A stretch of 64,000 nt of DNA, taken from assembly GCF_001468125.1 (NCBI RefSeq), contig NZ_LNYT01000007.1:421125-485124 (forward strand), in the 5' to 3' direction. Below the pieces are notes generated by a model. That model saw nothing but the letters and a program-made list of their open reading frames with translations, made no database searches and had not been told where the DNA came from. The DNA comes from Legionella rubrilucens. Its GTDB lineage: Bacteria > Pseudomonadota > Gammaproteobacteria > Legionellales > Legionellaceae. The position numbers were made by a program, and so were the translations under genes. Below are positions 8,657 to 17,646 of the stretch, piece by piece (position 1 is the stretch's first letter; each line of letters starts with the position of its first letter).

Positions 8657-11600
8657 GCCAGTGGCTGCTGGCCAGATAATAAACGCCGCAACGAATCGGT
8701 TGTTTTTCCTGCTGCAGGAGGAGTGATGCATACGTGTTAACCTGTTTGCGGTGCGTCTCACGGGCCAGATCGTCATCGCTGCCTGTCTTAAAATCAATAA
8801 TCCAGCGATAGCCATCCGCGATAAAGGTTCGGTCGAGAATGTAGGTTCGGATGCGGCCCTGTTCTCTGGCCAGGAGCTCGTACTCGTTTTTTTCCCCGGT
8901 ATGGGCTTTGCAAATCCAGTGGGCAATGGTGTCTTGTTCAAACACCAGACGAATCTGTTGCCGAAGCCGGTCCAGGGCGTCCTGGCATTGCACCGTTGTT
9001 AGTCCAGACAGCAGCAGTTGGTTTTCCATGTACGCCCAGGGCAGTTCGTCCATGGTTTGCGGATGGGCAGTACAGACCCATTGCAGCAGTTCGTGTGCGG
9101 CAATGCCGAGTTGTCTTGCATGGGAACTGGTTTCAGGAAATTGAATTTCATTTCGTTCCTTTTTGTCTTCCAGAGCCGCCTGTTCGTAATAATGGCGGGG
9201 TAAGCGGATAAGAGCCGGCGGCGGTTTAATGCCTGTATCACGGGGAGATTCTTCCTCCTGAACATTGAACGCCTGGGCCTTAAGCAATGCTCTGAATGTG
9301 GATTTACGGCTGTCGTTTTCCTGATTGTCCAGCAAATGCAGGCGTTTTTTAGCGCGGGTAGCGGCGACGTACAACAAGCGTTGCAATTCGTAGTCGTCTT
9401 TTTCCGCATCGAGGTAAGCCAGGTAATTATACAAGCGGCATTCTTTTTTATAGGCAGCACGCAAGGGCGAGAGAAGAAGCAGGTTCTCGGGTTCGCTTGG
9501 CAGCTTGAGCCATCGCAGCAATGGGTGATCTGAATTGACCGCTTTACTGCCAAGACCGGGAAGAATGACGCTGTCGAACTCCAACCCTTTGGATTTATGG
9601 ATGGTCATGATTTGCAGACGCGAAGGGCTCGCCTGCTCGGAGTACAATTGTTTCATCGCTGTTTTAAAGCGGCCCATATCCACAAGTTGCCCCTGTTCGC
9701 TGTGGCTCTCCAGCAGACACCAGAACTGTTCAAGATCCTTTCTTTGATTATCATTGAGGATGTGCCCGGCATGCAGGCGTTTTGCAGTCGCGCGAATCCA
9801 GTCGACCAATGACTGCTGGTGGCGGGTTTCCAGGGCGTCCGTCAGTACCTGACCAACAAAGCGGGCGCGAAGCAATCCTTCCTCACTGAGTTGCGGTAAC
9901 TCATGAAGATGCTGCAATGCATGGTAAATTGATTTTTTGCGGTCATGGTTAGCCAGATGGTACAAATCGGCTAAGGGCAAGCCGCACCAGGGGCTTCGCA
10001 ACAGGGCTAACCAGGCGATGCGATCGGCGGGGCAGAGCAGGGCCTGGGTCAGCGAGGCGATATCCTGAATATGGGGTAAGGCTGTTAATTGTTGAATCTC
10101 CACGCCCTGGAAAGGAATGTTTTTGCACACGAGCCGGCTTACGATTTCTTTTAACTGGCTGCGGGAACGTACCAGAATGGCAATGTCTGCGTCGGGATAG
10201 ACTGAGCGCTCGTGTTCAATCAATTGCAGCAGTTTGTCTGCTTCCTGCTCGCGGTTAGCGCATTGCCAGGCGGTGATGGCACTGTCTTCGCCTGCGGCAT
10301 GAACAGACGTTGACGGATGAAACGATACCGCGCCGGATTCCATGTCATCCAGGGCTGGAAAAATGGATTGAAAACGGGCGTTCACCCAGTCGACAAGGGT
10401 GGCTGACGAGCGGAAATTGCAGCTTAATTCCAGTGGAGTCAGCTTGATTGCTCCAATGCCCTGATGTTTGGCTTTAATGAATAATCCGACCTCCGCCTGC
10501 CTGAAACGGTAAATGGATTGCATGGGGTCGCCCACCAAAAACAGGGTTTTACCCTCATCCGGTTGCCATCCCTGCGTGAGTTTTTCAAGCAACCTGTATT
10601 GTTGAATGGAGGTATCCTGGAATTCATCCACCAGCAGATGGTTGATTGCGTTGTCGAGATGCAGGGTCAAGTCCGTGGGATTGTCTTCATCGCCCAAGGC
10701 CAACAGACTCTGCTCGGTAATGGCGGTAAAGTCACAGGCATTGGCTTCTTTAAAAAGCAGCTGCAGGTGAGCGGCCAAAAGCGGCAACAGGGTCATTAAG
10801 GCCTGAAGAACCTCCCATTGCTCCGGATCATAATGCGGCGGCGGAAGGTTCGCGACCCGCACCAGCGCCTCGCGAAAGTCAGGAAAATTCTGCAGGGCCT
10901 CAAGCAAGGCTTTGCTTCTTTCTTTAAGCTCACGGTAAAGCGCGGCATTGACCGTGCTTTTTTGCAGACCGACGTGGTGATCAAATCCCTGGCGTAACTG
11001 ATTGTCCGATTTTAACAAAACCCTCGCCAGCGCCGTGGCCTGATGGCTATCGATTTGCTTAAAGGAGTACCATGCGTGAAGCGGGTAGCGGGGCGATTGC
11101 GGATTGTTTTCCGCCTGGGCTAACTGTTGACAGAGACGGCATAATTCATCTGCCAGTTCAGAAGGAATACTTCGGATTAATCGCTGCAGGGCATGGGCTT
11201 CGATCAAGGCTAACCCCTGTTCATAAACAGCCCGATCCTGCGTTTTGGCGCTGAAGAGGATCTCAAGCCATTGGTCGCGTTTTTCAAGAAGGCTGCTTAA
11301 CAGCTCATACAAGCGATCCTGACGGTTATCGAGGTGCTGCAGGAGAATCGTAAGGCATGGGTTCAGCGACTCATCCGCCAGGGCATGCTCTGTGCAGGCA
11401 CGTGCGGCTTGTTCGTAATAACGCTGCGGCTGGTCTGTGATCGTGGCATAGGGAAATTGCTTTTCGGGCAGCGGGATGGCCTGCGTGATACTCTGGCACA
11501 GGGCATCAATGGTCATGATGCGCAAACGCTGCGGGTGTTTTAAGAGTTCCCAGCCAAGCGTCTCATCGTGCTGCAACGCCGCTCCTGCCAGTGCAAACGT

Positions 11601-11858
11601 CTGCTGTTGATGGGGTGATTGAGGGGGAATGTTGTCAGCGACCTGTTGGATCGCTCTCAGAATACGCTCGCGCATTTCGCTGGCGGCCTTGCGGGTGAAG
11701 GTGAGTGCGAGAATCTGTTCCGGTGCATTCACTGTGCTGAGCAGCCGCAGAAAACGCTGCGTCAGAATTTCAGTTTTGCCAGACCCTGCCGGGGCCTGGA
11801 CAATAAATGACTGCGTGGGATCAATCGCCAGACTGCGTTGCCGACTGTCTTTAAGCAT
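8619..11858 (-). CDS. UvrD-family helicase with C-terminal PD-(D/E)XK nuclease (AddA/RecB-like)
   Basis: A 1079-residue superfamily-1 helicase-nuclease. Walker A APAGSGKT is at 22-29, followed by LALTFTRKAASEMRERI. Walker B LLVDEFQDTS is near 408, then VGDPMQSIYRFRQAE, and IMTIHKSKGLEFDSVILPG (motif V/VI region). The C-terminus carries a nuclease signature, WIIDFKTG near residue 1019, as in AddA and RecB. It probably acts in double-strand-break end processing. AddA normally works with AddB, usually encoded next door, and no addB is visible here. I start at the ATG at 11858, five bases past the upstream stop; a TTG at 11865-11867 overlapping that stop (TTGA) is an alternative. Translation is probably coupled to lysC-lysA. 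Its 3' end overlaps the permease. Confidence 0.88.
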   Translation of the reverse strand: MLKDSRQRSLAIDPTQSFIVQAPAGSGKTEILTQRFLRLLSTVNAPEQILALTFTRKAASEMRERILRAIQQVADNIPPQSPHQQQTFALAGAALQHDETLGWELLKHPQRLRIMTIDALCQSITQAIPLPEKQFPYATITDQPQRYYEQAARACTEHALADESLNPCLTILLQHLDNRQDRLYELLSSLLEKRDQWLEILFSAKTQDRAVYEQGLALIEAHALQRLIRSIPSELADELCRLCQQLAQAENNPQSPRYPLHAWYSFKQIDSHQATALARVLLKSDNQLRQGFDHHVGLQKSTVNAALYRELKERSKALLEALQNFPDFREALVRVANLPPPHYDPEQWEVLQALMTLLPLLAAHLQLLFKEANACDFTAITEQSLLALGDEDNPTDLTLHLDNAINHLLVDEFQDTSIQQYRLLEKLTQGWQPDEGKTLFLVGDPMQSIYRFRQAEVGLFIKAKHQGIGAIKLTPLELSCNFRSSATLVDWVNARFQSIFPALDDMESGAVSFHPSTSVHAAGEDSAITAWQCANREQEADKLLQLIEHERSVYPDADIAILVRSRSQLKEIVSRLVCKNIPFQGVEIQQLTALPHIQDIASLTQALLCPADRIAWLALLRSPWCGLPLADLYHLANHDRKKSIYHALQHLHELPQLSEEGLLRARFVGQVLTDALETRHQQSLVDWIRATAKRLHAGHILNDNQRKDLEQFWCLLESHSEQGQLVDMGRFKTAMKQLYSEQASPSRLQIMTIHKSKGLEFDSVILPGLGSKAVNSDHPLLRWLKLPSEPENLLLLSPLRAAYKKECRLYNYLAYLDAEKDDYELQRLLYVAATRAKKRLHLLDNQENDSRKSTFRALLKAQAFNVQEEESPRDTGIKPPPALIRLPRHYYEQAALEDKKERNEIQFPETSSHARQLGIAAHELLQWVCTAHPQTMDELPWAYMENQLLLSGLTTVQCQDALDRLRQQIRLVFEQDTIAHWICKAHTGEKNEYELLAREQGRIRTYILDRTFIADGYRWIIDFKTGSDDDLARETHRKQVNTYASLLLQQEKQPIRCGVYYLASSHWLSWDFQPQPLPA

Positions 11859-11863
11859 GGGAC

Positions 11864-14425
11864 TCAACCCACCATGATTTCACGGGCGGCAGGGCGCAGA
11901 TTGTAACTGGAACTCATGCAATGACCATAGGCACCGGTATTGGCGATAAGTAAAATGTCGTTTTCCTCGGTGTGCGGAAAAGGACGATCATAGCCCAGCG
12001 TATCACTCGATTCGCAAATAGGACCCACCACATGGGCAAACCCTGTTTTTTCCTCATGAAGACGGCTTAAGTTGACAATCTCATGGTAAGCACCGTACAG
12101 GGCAGGCCGCACCAGAGAATTCATGCCGGTTTCAATGCCGATAAAACGCACTTTGCCTTTTTCCTTGCATTGCGTCACTTTAGCGAGAATAGCGCCGCTG
12201 TCAGCGACTAAAAAGCGTCCCGGCTCAAGCCAGAAAGACAAATGGTTAAAGCGGGATTTAACGGCCTGTAACGAGGAGTCCAGTGCGGCAAGATCAAAGG
12301 GCTGTTGTCCCGGTTTGTCGGCAATGCCGATGCCGCCGCCTAAGTTAATGATTTGCACGTCCGGGAAATGATGGATTAATTCAGTCAGCATCAGGGCAGT
12401 GGTCTGCCAGAGTTCGGTGGTTAAAATACCGCTGCCGGAATGGGAATGCAGACCCACCACCTTGATTTGATGCGTTTTGACCAATTCCACTGCGGCTGAG
12501 ATATCGCTTTGCGGAATACCGAATTTGGATTCGTTGCCGGCGGTGGACACGAATTTATGATGACCGGCGCCGCTGCCCGGGTCAATGCGCAGAATAACGG
12601 ATTGCTTCTTAAAAAGCTCAGGCCAGTTCTGCAGGGGATAGAGGCTGTCTATCGTCACATGGCATTGAAGCTTAAAGGCAAACTCGTATTCGAAGCGGGG
12701 GGCAAAATTGGGAGTGAAAAGAATACGCCTGGGGTCTATTTCAGGGAACAAGGCCATTAAACACTGAAGTTCGTTAATGGATACGCATTCAAAGCCTAAA
12801 CCTTTGTCGTAAAAAGTCCGCAGCACATCAGGATGCGGGTTGGCCTTCATCGCATAAAAGAGCGTGTCAATGGATTGCATCCCCGCTAGTTCATCCGCCC
12901 TGGAAGCTAAGGTCGGACGATGATACACGTAACAGGGGGAATCAGTCTGGGCAATTTGCAGTAATTGCTCGCGCTCCGTTTCCCACCAGGGGGTTGGGCG
13001 AAGGGAAGGTTCGCCGAATTCCTCATGCCAGCTTTTGGAATAATAAAAACTCTGCGGATTGCTTTCAATCAGCAGATTATGCAGCTTCTGGCGGAGTTTT
13101 TCAGCCTGCGACTCGTCCACCACAAAGGTTAGGTTCAAATCATTGGAGGCTAAGGACATGAGGTAAATCTGTTTGGCTTCAAAGACTTCAAGCGTCGGGC
13201 CTAACTGCGGCAATACCGTACGGATGTGATGACCCACGAGACTTACCGCGCTGCAGGGTTCAATGAGACGGGCGCGGCCAAAACAATTCAAATCATTGAT
13301 CAAGGCGTCGAGTGTGCGGCGATCCTGCAGTTTGGCATTGCTGTCTAAAGACAGGGTGACGTTGAATTCAGAGGAGGACAGTAAATCCACCGAAAAGCCG
13401 TGTTTTTTAAAGGCGGTAAACACATCAGCCAGGAAACCCACCTGCTGCCACATGTTCAGGGTGTCGATGGAGATGAGAATAATGCTGTGCTTGACCTCAA
13501 TGGCTTTAATGGGCGGCGCATTATCATCGCTTTCCTTGGAAATGCGTGTGCCGGAATGTTCGGGCATGCGGGTGTACTTCACCACCATGGGAATGCCGGC
13601 CTTGCGTACTGGAGGCAGGCAATTGGGATGCAGCACTTTGGCGCCCATGGAGGCAATTTCCTGCGCCTCGTCGTAGTTTAACTGTTTCAACAGGCGGGCA
13701 TGGGGCAACTGATGGGGATTGGCCGTGTAAATGCCGGGCACATCCGTCCAGATTTCACACAGGCTCGCTTCGAGAATGGCAGCCAGCAGGGCCGCAGAGG
13801 TATCGGAGCCGCCACGGCCGAGCAGGACAGTATCGCCCTGCTCATTGGCTGCAAAAAAGCCCTGGGTAATGATGGCTTGCGCGCCCGTATCACGCAGCCG
13901 CTGGCTAAGCCCGGGGTTAGGGAGGCTGTCGCAGCGCGCGGCGAGATAATTGATGGAATCTCCCCCGGCAATCGGTGTTGAGATCAGCGCTTCTTTCACA
14001 TCAAACCACTGACATCGAATACCCCGGTTGTTAAGAAAGGCATGACCCAGACGCGTCATCATGATTTCGCCAAGGCTCATGATCTGTGCTTTGGTTTTGG
14101 CCGGCGCTTCCCGGAGAAGGGCCACGCCTGTCAATAATTGTTCCAGCTGCGTGAGTTCGCCGGCCAGCAATTCATCTGAAATCTCCAGCGCTTTTGCCAG
14201 CTCATAGTGGCTGTTACAGATATCCCTGTAGATGGTCTGGTGCTGATTCAGCAACGCGGCCTGGGTCGCCTGTTCCAGCTTATTGGATATTTGCGTCATG
14301 GCCGAGCAGACAATAACCGGCTGAGCACCCTGGTCAATGTGATGCCTGGTAATTTTTGCGATATTGTCCCAGGTTTGCCGGGATGAGACGCTGGTACCGC
14401 CAAATTTGGTGATGAGCTGTTGCAT
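11864..14425 (-). CDS. lysC-lysA fusion: Bifunctional aspartate kinase / diaminopimelate decarboxylase
   Basis: A single 853-residue protein that joins the first and last enzymes of lysine synthesis. Residues 1 to about 460 are aspartate kinase. It opens with ITKFGGTSV and has the conserved GRGGSDTSAALLA, then the ACT regulatory region that normally binds lysine. From about 470 to the end it is a PLP-dependent decarboxylase of the LysA/alanine-racemase fold: FYAMKANPHPD with the cofactor lysine near 525, HSHSGSG, NLGGGIGI for the phosphate, and CESSDTLGYDR near the C-terminus. I chose the ATG at 14425 (MQQLITKFGG) over an upstream TTG at 14440. Such fusions are known in Legionella and Xanthomonadales. 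It probably forms an operon with the downstream helicase-nuclease. Confidence 0.95.
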   Translation of the reverse strand: MQQLITKFGGTSVSSRQTWDNIAKITRHHIDQGAQPVIVCSAMTQISNKLEQATQAALLNQHQTIYRDICNSHYELAKALEISDELLAGELTQLEQLLTGVALLREAPAKTKAQIMSLGEIMMTRLGHAFLNNRGIRCQWFDVKEALISTPIAGGDSINYLAARCDSLPNPGLSQRLRDTGAQAIITQGFFAANEQGDTVLLGRGGSDTSAALLAAILEASLCEIWTDVPGIYTANPHQLPHARLLKQLNYDEAQEIASMGAKVLHPNCLPPVRKAGIPMVVKYTRMPEHSGTRISKESDDNAPPIKAIEVKHSIILISIDTLNMWQQVGFLADVFTAFKKHGFSVDLLSSSEFNVTLSLDSNAKLQDRRTLDALINDLNCFGRARLIEPCSAVSLVGHHIRTVLPQLGPTLEVFEAKQIYLMSLASNDLNLTFVVDESQAEKLRQKLHNLLIESNPQSFYYSKSWHEEFGEPSLRPTPWWETEREQLLQIAQTDSPCYVYHRPTLASRADELAGMQSIDTLFYAMKANPHPDVLRTFYDKGLGFECVSINELQCLMALFPEIDPRRILFTPNFAPRFEYEFAFKLQCHVTIDSLYPLQNWPELFKKQSVILRIDPGSGAGHHKFVSTAGNESKFGIPQSDISAAVELVKTHQIKVVGLHSHSGSGILTTELWQTTALMLTELIHHFPDVQIINLGGGIGIADKPGQQPFDLAALDSSLQAVKSRFNHLSFWLEPGRFLVADSGAILAKVTQCKEKGKVRFIGIETGMNSLVRPALYGAYHEIVNLSRLHEEKTGFAHVVGPICESSDTLGYDRPFPHTEENDILLIANTGAYGHCMSSSYNLRPAAREIMVG

Positions 14426-14592
14426 AAAATACCCGCACAAAAAAAGAACACGTTAACATGGACTGGACGTTGAATACAAGGGAACAGCGAGCGATTGATG
14501 ATGTCAAACCATCAATCTGTATATAAGGTGCTCACAGTGGGCTTTGAATGGCTACTATCTGATTCTATTGATAAATTTTTCTCTAATTTCAT

Positions 14593-14620
14593 TTGAAAAG
14601 ACGGTTAATTCATTTATCAT
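14593..14620 (+). promoter_or_regulatory. Promoter for the FadL-family gene
   Basis: TTGAAA (14593-14598) and TATCAT (14615-14620) are separated by 16 bases in an AT-rich stretch, about 50 bases before the chosen start codon. This is a reasonable sigma-70 match. The remainder of 14426-14592 shows nothing recognisable. Confidence 0.5.
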
Positions 14621-14671
14621 CATGTTGATTTATAACATTTGGGTGCATTTAAAAAAAGTAAGGAGTGTGTA

Positions 14672-16081
14672 GTGAAAGGTATGCAAAAACCCATGAAATC
14701 GATTCTTAGTGCTGCCATTCTCAGTGCAATGGCTACCGGAGCTCATGCTGCGGGCTTTTCGCTGTACACAGAAGGCAGCGCAGCGGCAACAGGTAACTTC
14801 GCTGCAGGTATTGCTGCCGAAGGTTACGATGCATCGATTGGCTGGTATAACCCTGCGGGGCTTGTGTTGATTCGCAACCAACAGGCTGTTTTCGGCGGTG
14901 TTGGTGTTTTCCCAGGGGCCAAGTTAAGCGGTAATACAACGTTTGCTACGGTGATTGCCCCCGGATTAACGTCCACTTACAGGCAATCATTCAGTGACAT
15001 CAAAGGGGAAGTTGACGCTTTCGTTCCTTCTTTTCACTATGCACTGCCTTTAGGTGAAAACGCAACTTTTGGCGTCAGCGTCACGTCTCCTTATGGTCTG
15101 GCTACCGACTGGAGCACGTTTTACCCCACGCGTTATGCGGCCACATTCACGGAGTTGATCACCACCAACATTTCTCCACAAATCGGCGGCAGAATCACTG
15201 AGCATTTTGCTTTAGGCGCCGGGGTTGACCTGCAATATGCCCGTGTGAAATTCAACAGCATTATCGGTGCACCGGCGTTCCTGCAGTTTATCGGCGCAAA
15301 CCCCATGCTGTTTGATTCTTATTCTTATAACAAAGGCGATTCATTTGGTACCGGTTTCCACGTCGGTGCGTTGGCCATGTTCAATGACAACAACACGCGC
15401 ATTGGTTTGAACTACCAATCTGTCATGCATCATGAATTCCATGGTTACAGCACGTTGACCGGACGTCTGGCTTCTGGCCCCGCCCTGGATAACCATAATG
15501 CCTCCTTCACCAGCGACATTCTTTTCAGTAATCCGATTGAGTTGCCCGAAGTGGTTACTCTTTCAGGTTTCCACCACCTGAATGACAAAGTCGATTTACT
15601 GGCGTCTGTGGTTTACACCGGATGGCATACAATAAGAACCATTCAGTTAAATAACGTAGCAGCCTTCTCTCTGGCGCTGGAAAGACAAGTACTGGTTAAT
15701 TCCACATCCACTGAGAATTACGACAATGCCTGGCGTTTTGCAGTCGGTGCAAACTACCACGTCAATGATGTCTTCATGATTCGTGTGGGTGGTGGTTATG
15801 ACGAGACACCAACGCAAGATGCTTTCCGTACCATTCGTTTACCGGATGCGGATCGTTGGGCCTTGTCTGTCGGTGCTCATTATCAGTGGCGTCCAAACAT
15901 CGGTGTAGACGTGGGTTATACCCATCTGTTTGCTGATGATGTGCTGATTAACAAAACAGTCACAGCGGGTCCTGGCAGCACCTTCAACGTCAATGCCACA
16001 GGTAAAGCCCGTGCCGACCTGGTGGGCGCACAGTTGGTCTGGATGATTGATCAACCTGCTTCTGTTCCAGCCGGTAAATAA
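14672..16081 (+). CDS. FadL/OmpP1/TodX-family outer-membrane transport protein
   Basis: A 469-residue outer-membrane beta-barrel of the long-chain fatty acid/hydrocarbon transporter family. A signal peptide with a hydrophobic run (ILSAAILSAMATGAHA) ends before AGFSLYTEGSAA, the usual FadL N-terminus that forms the plug. The family pattern ASIGWYNPAGL follows at about 50-60, and the remainder alternates as expected for a barrel. I start at the GTG at 14672 because AGGAG at 14661-14665 is 6 bases away; the ATGs at 14681 and 14693 are too far from it. It has its own promoter and a strong terminator, so it is transcribed alone. Likely substrates are fatty acids or other hydrophobic compounds, by family only. 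Confidence 0.9.
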   Translation: MKGMQKPMKSILSAAILSAMATGAHAAGFSLYTEGSAAATGNFAAGIAAEGYDASIGWYNPAGLVLIRNQQAVFGGVGVFPGAKLSGNTTFATVIAPGLTSTYRQSFSDIKGEVDAFVPSFHYALPLGENATFGVSVTSPYGLATDWSTFYPTRYAATFTELITTNISPQIGGRITEHFALGAGVDLQYARVKFNSIIGAPAFLQFIGANPMLFDSYSYNKGDSFGTGFHVGALAMFNDNNTRIGLNYQSVMHHEFHGYSTLTGRLASGPALDNHNASFTSDILFSNPIELPEVVTLSGFHHLNDKVDLLASVVYTGWHTIRTIQLNNVAAFSLALERQVLVNSTSTENYDNAWRFAVGANYHVNDVFMIRVGGGYDETPTQDAFRTIRLPDADRWALSVGAHYQWRPNIGVDVGYTHLFADDVLINKTVTAGPGSTFNVNATGKARADLVGAQLVWMIDQPASVPAGK

Positions 16082-16093
16082 CTCGACTTAAAT

Positions 16094-16124
16094 AAAAAAG
16101 CCACGCAATGCGTGGCTTTTTTTT
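16094..16124 (+). terminator. Rho-independent terminator after the FadL-family gene
   Basis: GCCACGC (16100-16106) and GCGTGGC (16110-16116) form a perfect 7-bp stem with a 3-base loop, followed by eight Ts and preceded by six As. The A tract lets it serve the minus-strand gene ending at 16137 as well. Confidence 0.93.
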
Positions 16125-16136
16125 AATTGAAATAAC

Positions 16137-16538
16137 TTAGTTTTTGTCTTCAGTAATGATGACTTCGCCCGCATTAACCACGGTAATGGTAAAGCCGTTG
16201 GCGCTGAGCTTTTTCGGCGTAATATCCCCTGTGCTCATGTTCATTTTAAGCCAACCCACTTCAACCGGGTTTGATGTGTCGGTACCCATTTTGATTAAAG
16301 CGCCGCATTGCTTCTGGCTATCGACATACGGTGCGCAAGCGAGTTGAACCAAAGACCACAAAAGACTCTTTTTAGTCTTTTTAGGTGTGGGGTAGGGGGA
16401 TTGTACCGTGCCATTGATAAACGCATTGGATTGATAATTCGTTTGGTTATCGGTCGTTAAATGGCTTGGGGCAGCAAAGGCGATTGCGGAGGTTAAGCCT
16501 AAGGTCATTGCCGCTACACCTTTTAATAAAGCATTCAC
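16137..16538 (-). CDS. Small exported protein, unrecognised
   Basis: A 133-residue protein with a clear Sec signal peptide: LLKGVAAMTLGLTSAIAFA followed by AP at about residues 22-24. The mature part is about 110 residues, with two cysteines (in QLACAP and KQCGAL) that could form a disulfide in the periplasm, and a beta-rich C-terminus ending EVIITEDKN. The start is a GTG at 16538, well placed behind AAGGAG. An overlapping ATG in another frame reads ATGTGA and cannot be used. I do not recognise the family. It faces the FadL gene tail to tail and shares the bidirectional terminator. Confidence 0.75.
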   Translation of the reverse strand: MNALLKGVAAMTLGLTSAIAFAAPSHLTTDNQTNYQSNAFINGTVQSPYPTPKKTKKSLLWSLVQLACAPYVDSQKQCGALIKMGTDTSNPVEVGWLKMNMSTGDITPKKLSANGFTITVVNAGEVIITEDKN

Positions 16539-16653
16539 ATTTCACTCCTTAATTGATGAAGTTGTTAATATACAACCAGTTATCGGTTGATTGAGTAGTC
16601 CAAAGCCAACCAACCGATGACACTATAGGCGAAGCTTGCGTGGGACTCAAGCT

Positions 16654-17646
16654 TTATAGGCGGTTAAATAATCGGGCAAAATCTTTGGCAAAATAGGAAA
16701 TCAGCAAATCAGCCCCCGCCCGTTTAATGGCCATTAAACTTTCAAGCATGGCGGCTTCTTCCTGGATTAACCCCTGTTTAGCAGCCATTTTCAGCATGGA
16801 ATACTCGCCGCTGACCTGGTAGGCACACAGCGGTATTTCCGGATAATGCTGCTTTAACTGGTGGATGATATCGAGGTAATTCATCGCCGGTTTAACCATC
16901 AGCATGTCGGCGCCTTCTTCAATATCGAGGGCGGCTTCGCGCAGGGCTTCTGCCGAATTGGCCGGGTTCATCTGGTAGGTTTTACGGTCACCAAATTTTG
17001 GAGCGCCTTCGGCGGCTTCACGAAAAGGCCCGTAAAAACTCGAACTGTATTTGACAGCGTAACTCAAAATGGCCGTATCCTGGCAGCCTTCATTGTCCAA
17101 TGCTTCGCGAATGGCTAAAACCATGCCGTCGGTCATACTGCTTGGCGCCACCCAATCCGCACCTGCTCTGGCGTGACTAACCGCTTGTTGGCCGAGTAAA
17201 TACAGGGTCTCGTCATTATCAATCTGCTCACCATGGAGCACGCCGCAGTGGCCATGATCCGTGTATTCGCAAAAGCAGACGTCCGTGATCACCAGCATGT
17301 CGGGATGACTCTGTTTAATGCTTTGAACGGCGCGTTGAATAATGCCGTCGTCCTTCAGCGAGTCACTGCCTCGAGCATCCTTGTGGGCCGGAAGACCAAA
17401 CAGAAGAACGGCGGGCAGACCAAGCGCGCTTAAACTGTCGAGTTCTTCGGTCAGGGCATGCAGGGGCAGTTGAAATTGGCCGGGCATGCTTTTTATTTCT
17501 TTTTTTTGCGGCAGGGTTTCACTGATAAACAGCGGGGCAATGAATTGGCTGGGATGCAGGCGGGTTTCCTGCAGCATGTCACGCGCTGCCGCCGTTTTTC
17601 TTAACCGTTTAAGCCTTAAGGGTAAATGATAAGCTGTGGTCGTCAT
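16654..17646 (-). CDS. hemB: Delta-aminolevulinic acid dehydratase (porphobilinogen synthase)
   Basis: Condenses two 5-aminolevulinate molecules to porphobilinogen in heme synthesis; cytoplasmic. The 330-residue length is normal. The catalytic zinc site is complete, with Cys124, Cys126 and Cys134 in DVCFCEYTDHGHCG, so this is a Zn-dependent form. The two active-site lysines are Lys199 (YAVKYSSSFYGPFREA) and Lys252 (MLMVKPAMNYLDI). The ATG overlaps the tamB stop as ATGA, so hemB is the last gene of the mutS-tamA-tamB-hemB run. A short imperfect hairpin (AAGCTTG/CAAGCTT, about 16633-16655) lies at its end but lacks a T run. Confidence 0.97.
   Translation of the reverse strand: MTTTAYHLPLRLKRLRKTAAARDMLQETRLHPSQFIAPLFISETLPQKKEIKSMPGQFQLPLHALTEELDSLSALGLPAVLLFGLPAHKDARGSDSLKDDGIIQRAVQSIKQSHPDMLVITDVCFCEYTDHGHCGVLHGEQIDNDETLYLLGQQAVSHARAGADWVAPSSMTDGMVLAIREALDNEGCQDTAILSYAVKYSSSFYGPFREAAEGAPKFGDRKTYQMNPANSAEALREAALDIEEGADMLMVKPAMNYLDIIHQLKQHYPEIPLCAYQVSGEYSMLKMAAKQGLIQEEAAMLESLMAIKRAGADLLISYFAKDFARLFNRL

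Noticed and set aside
16633..16655. Hairpin AAGCTTG/CAAGCTT at the hemB end as a terminator
   Set aside because: There is no T run and the loop is long; support is weak.
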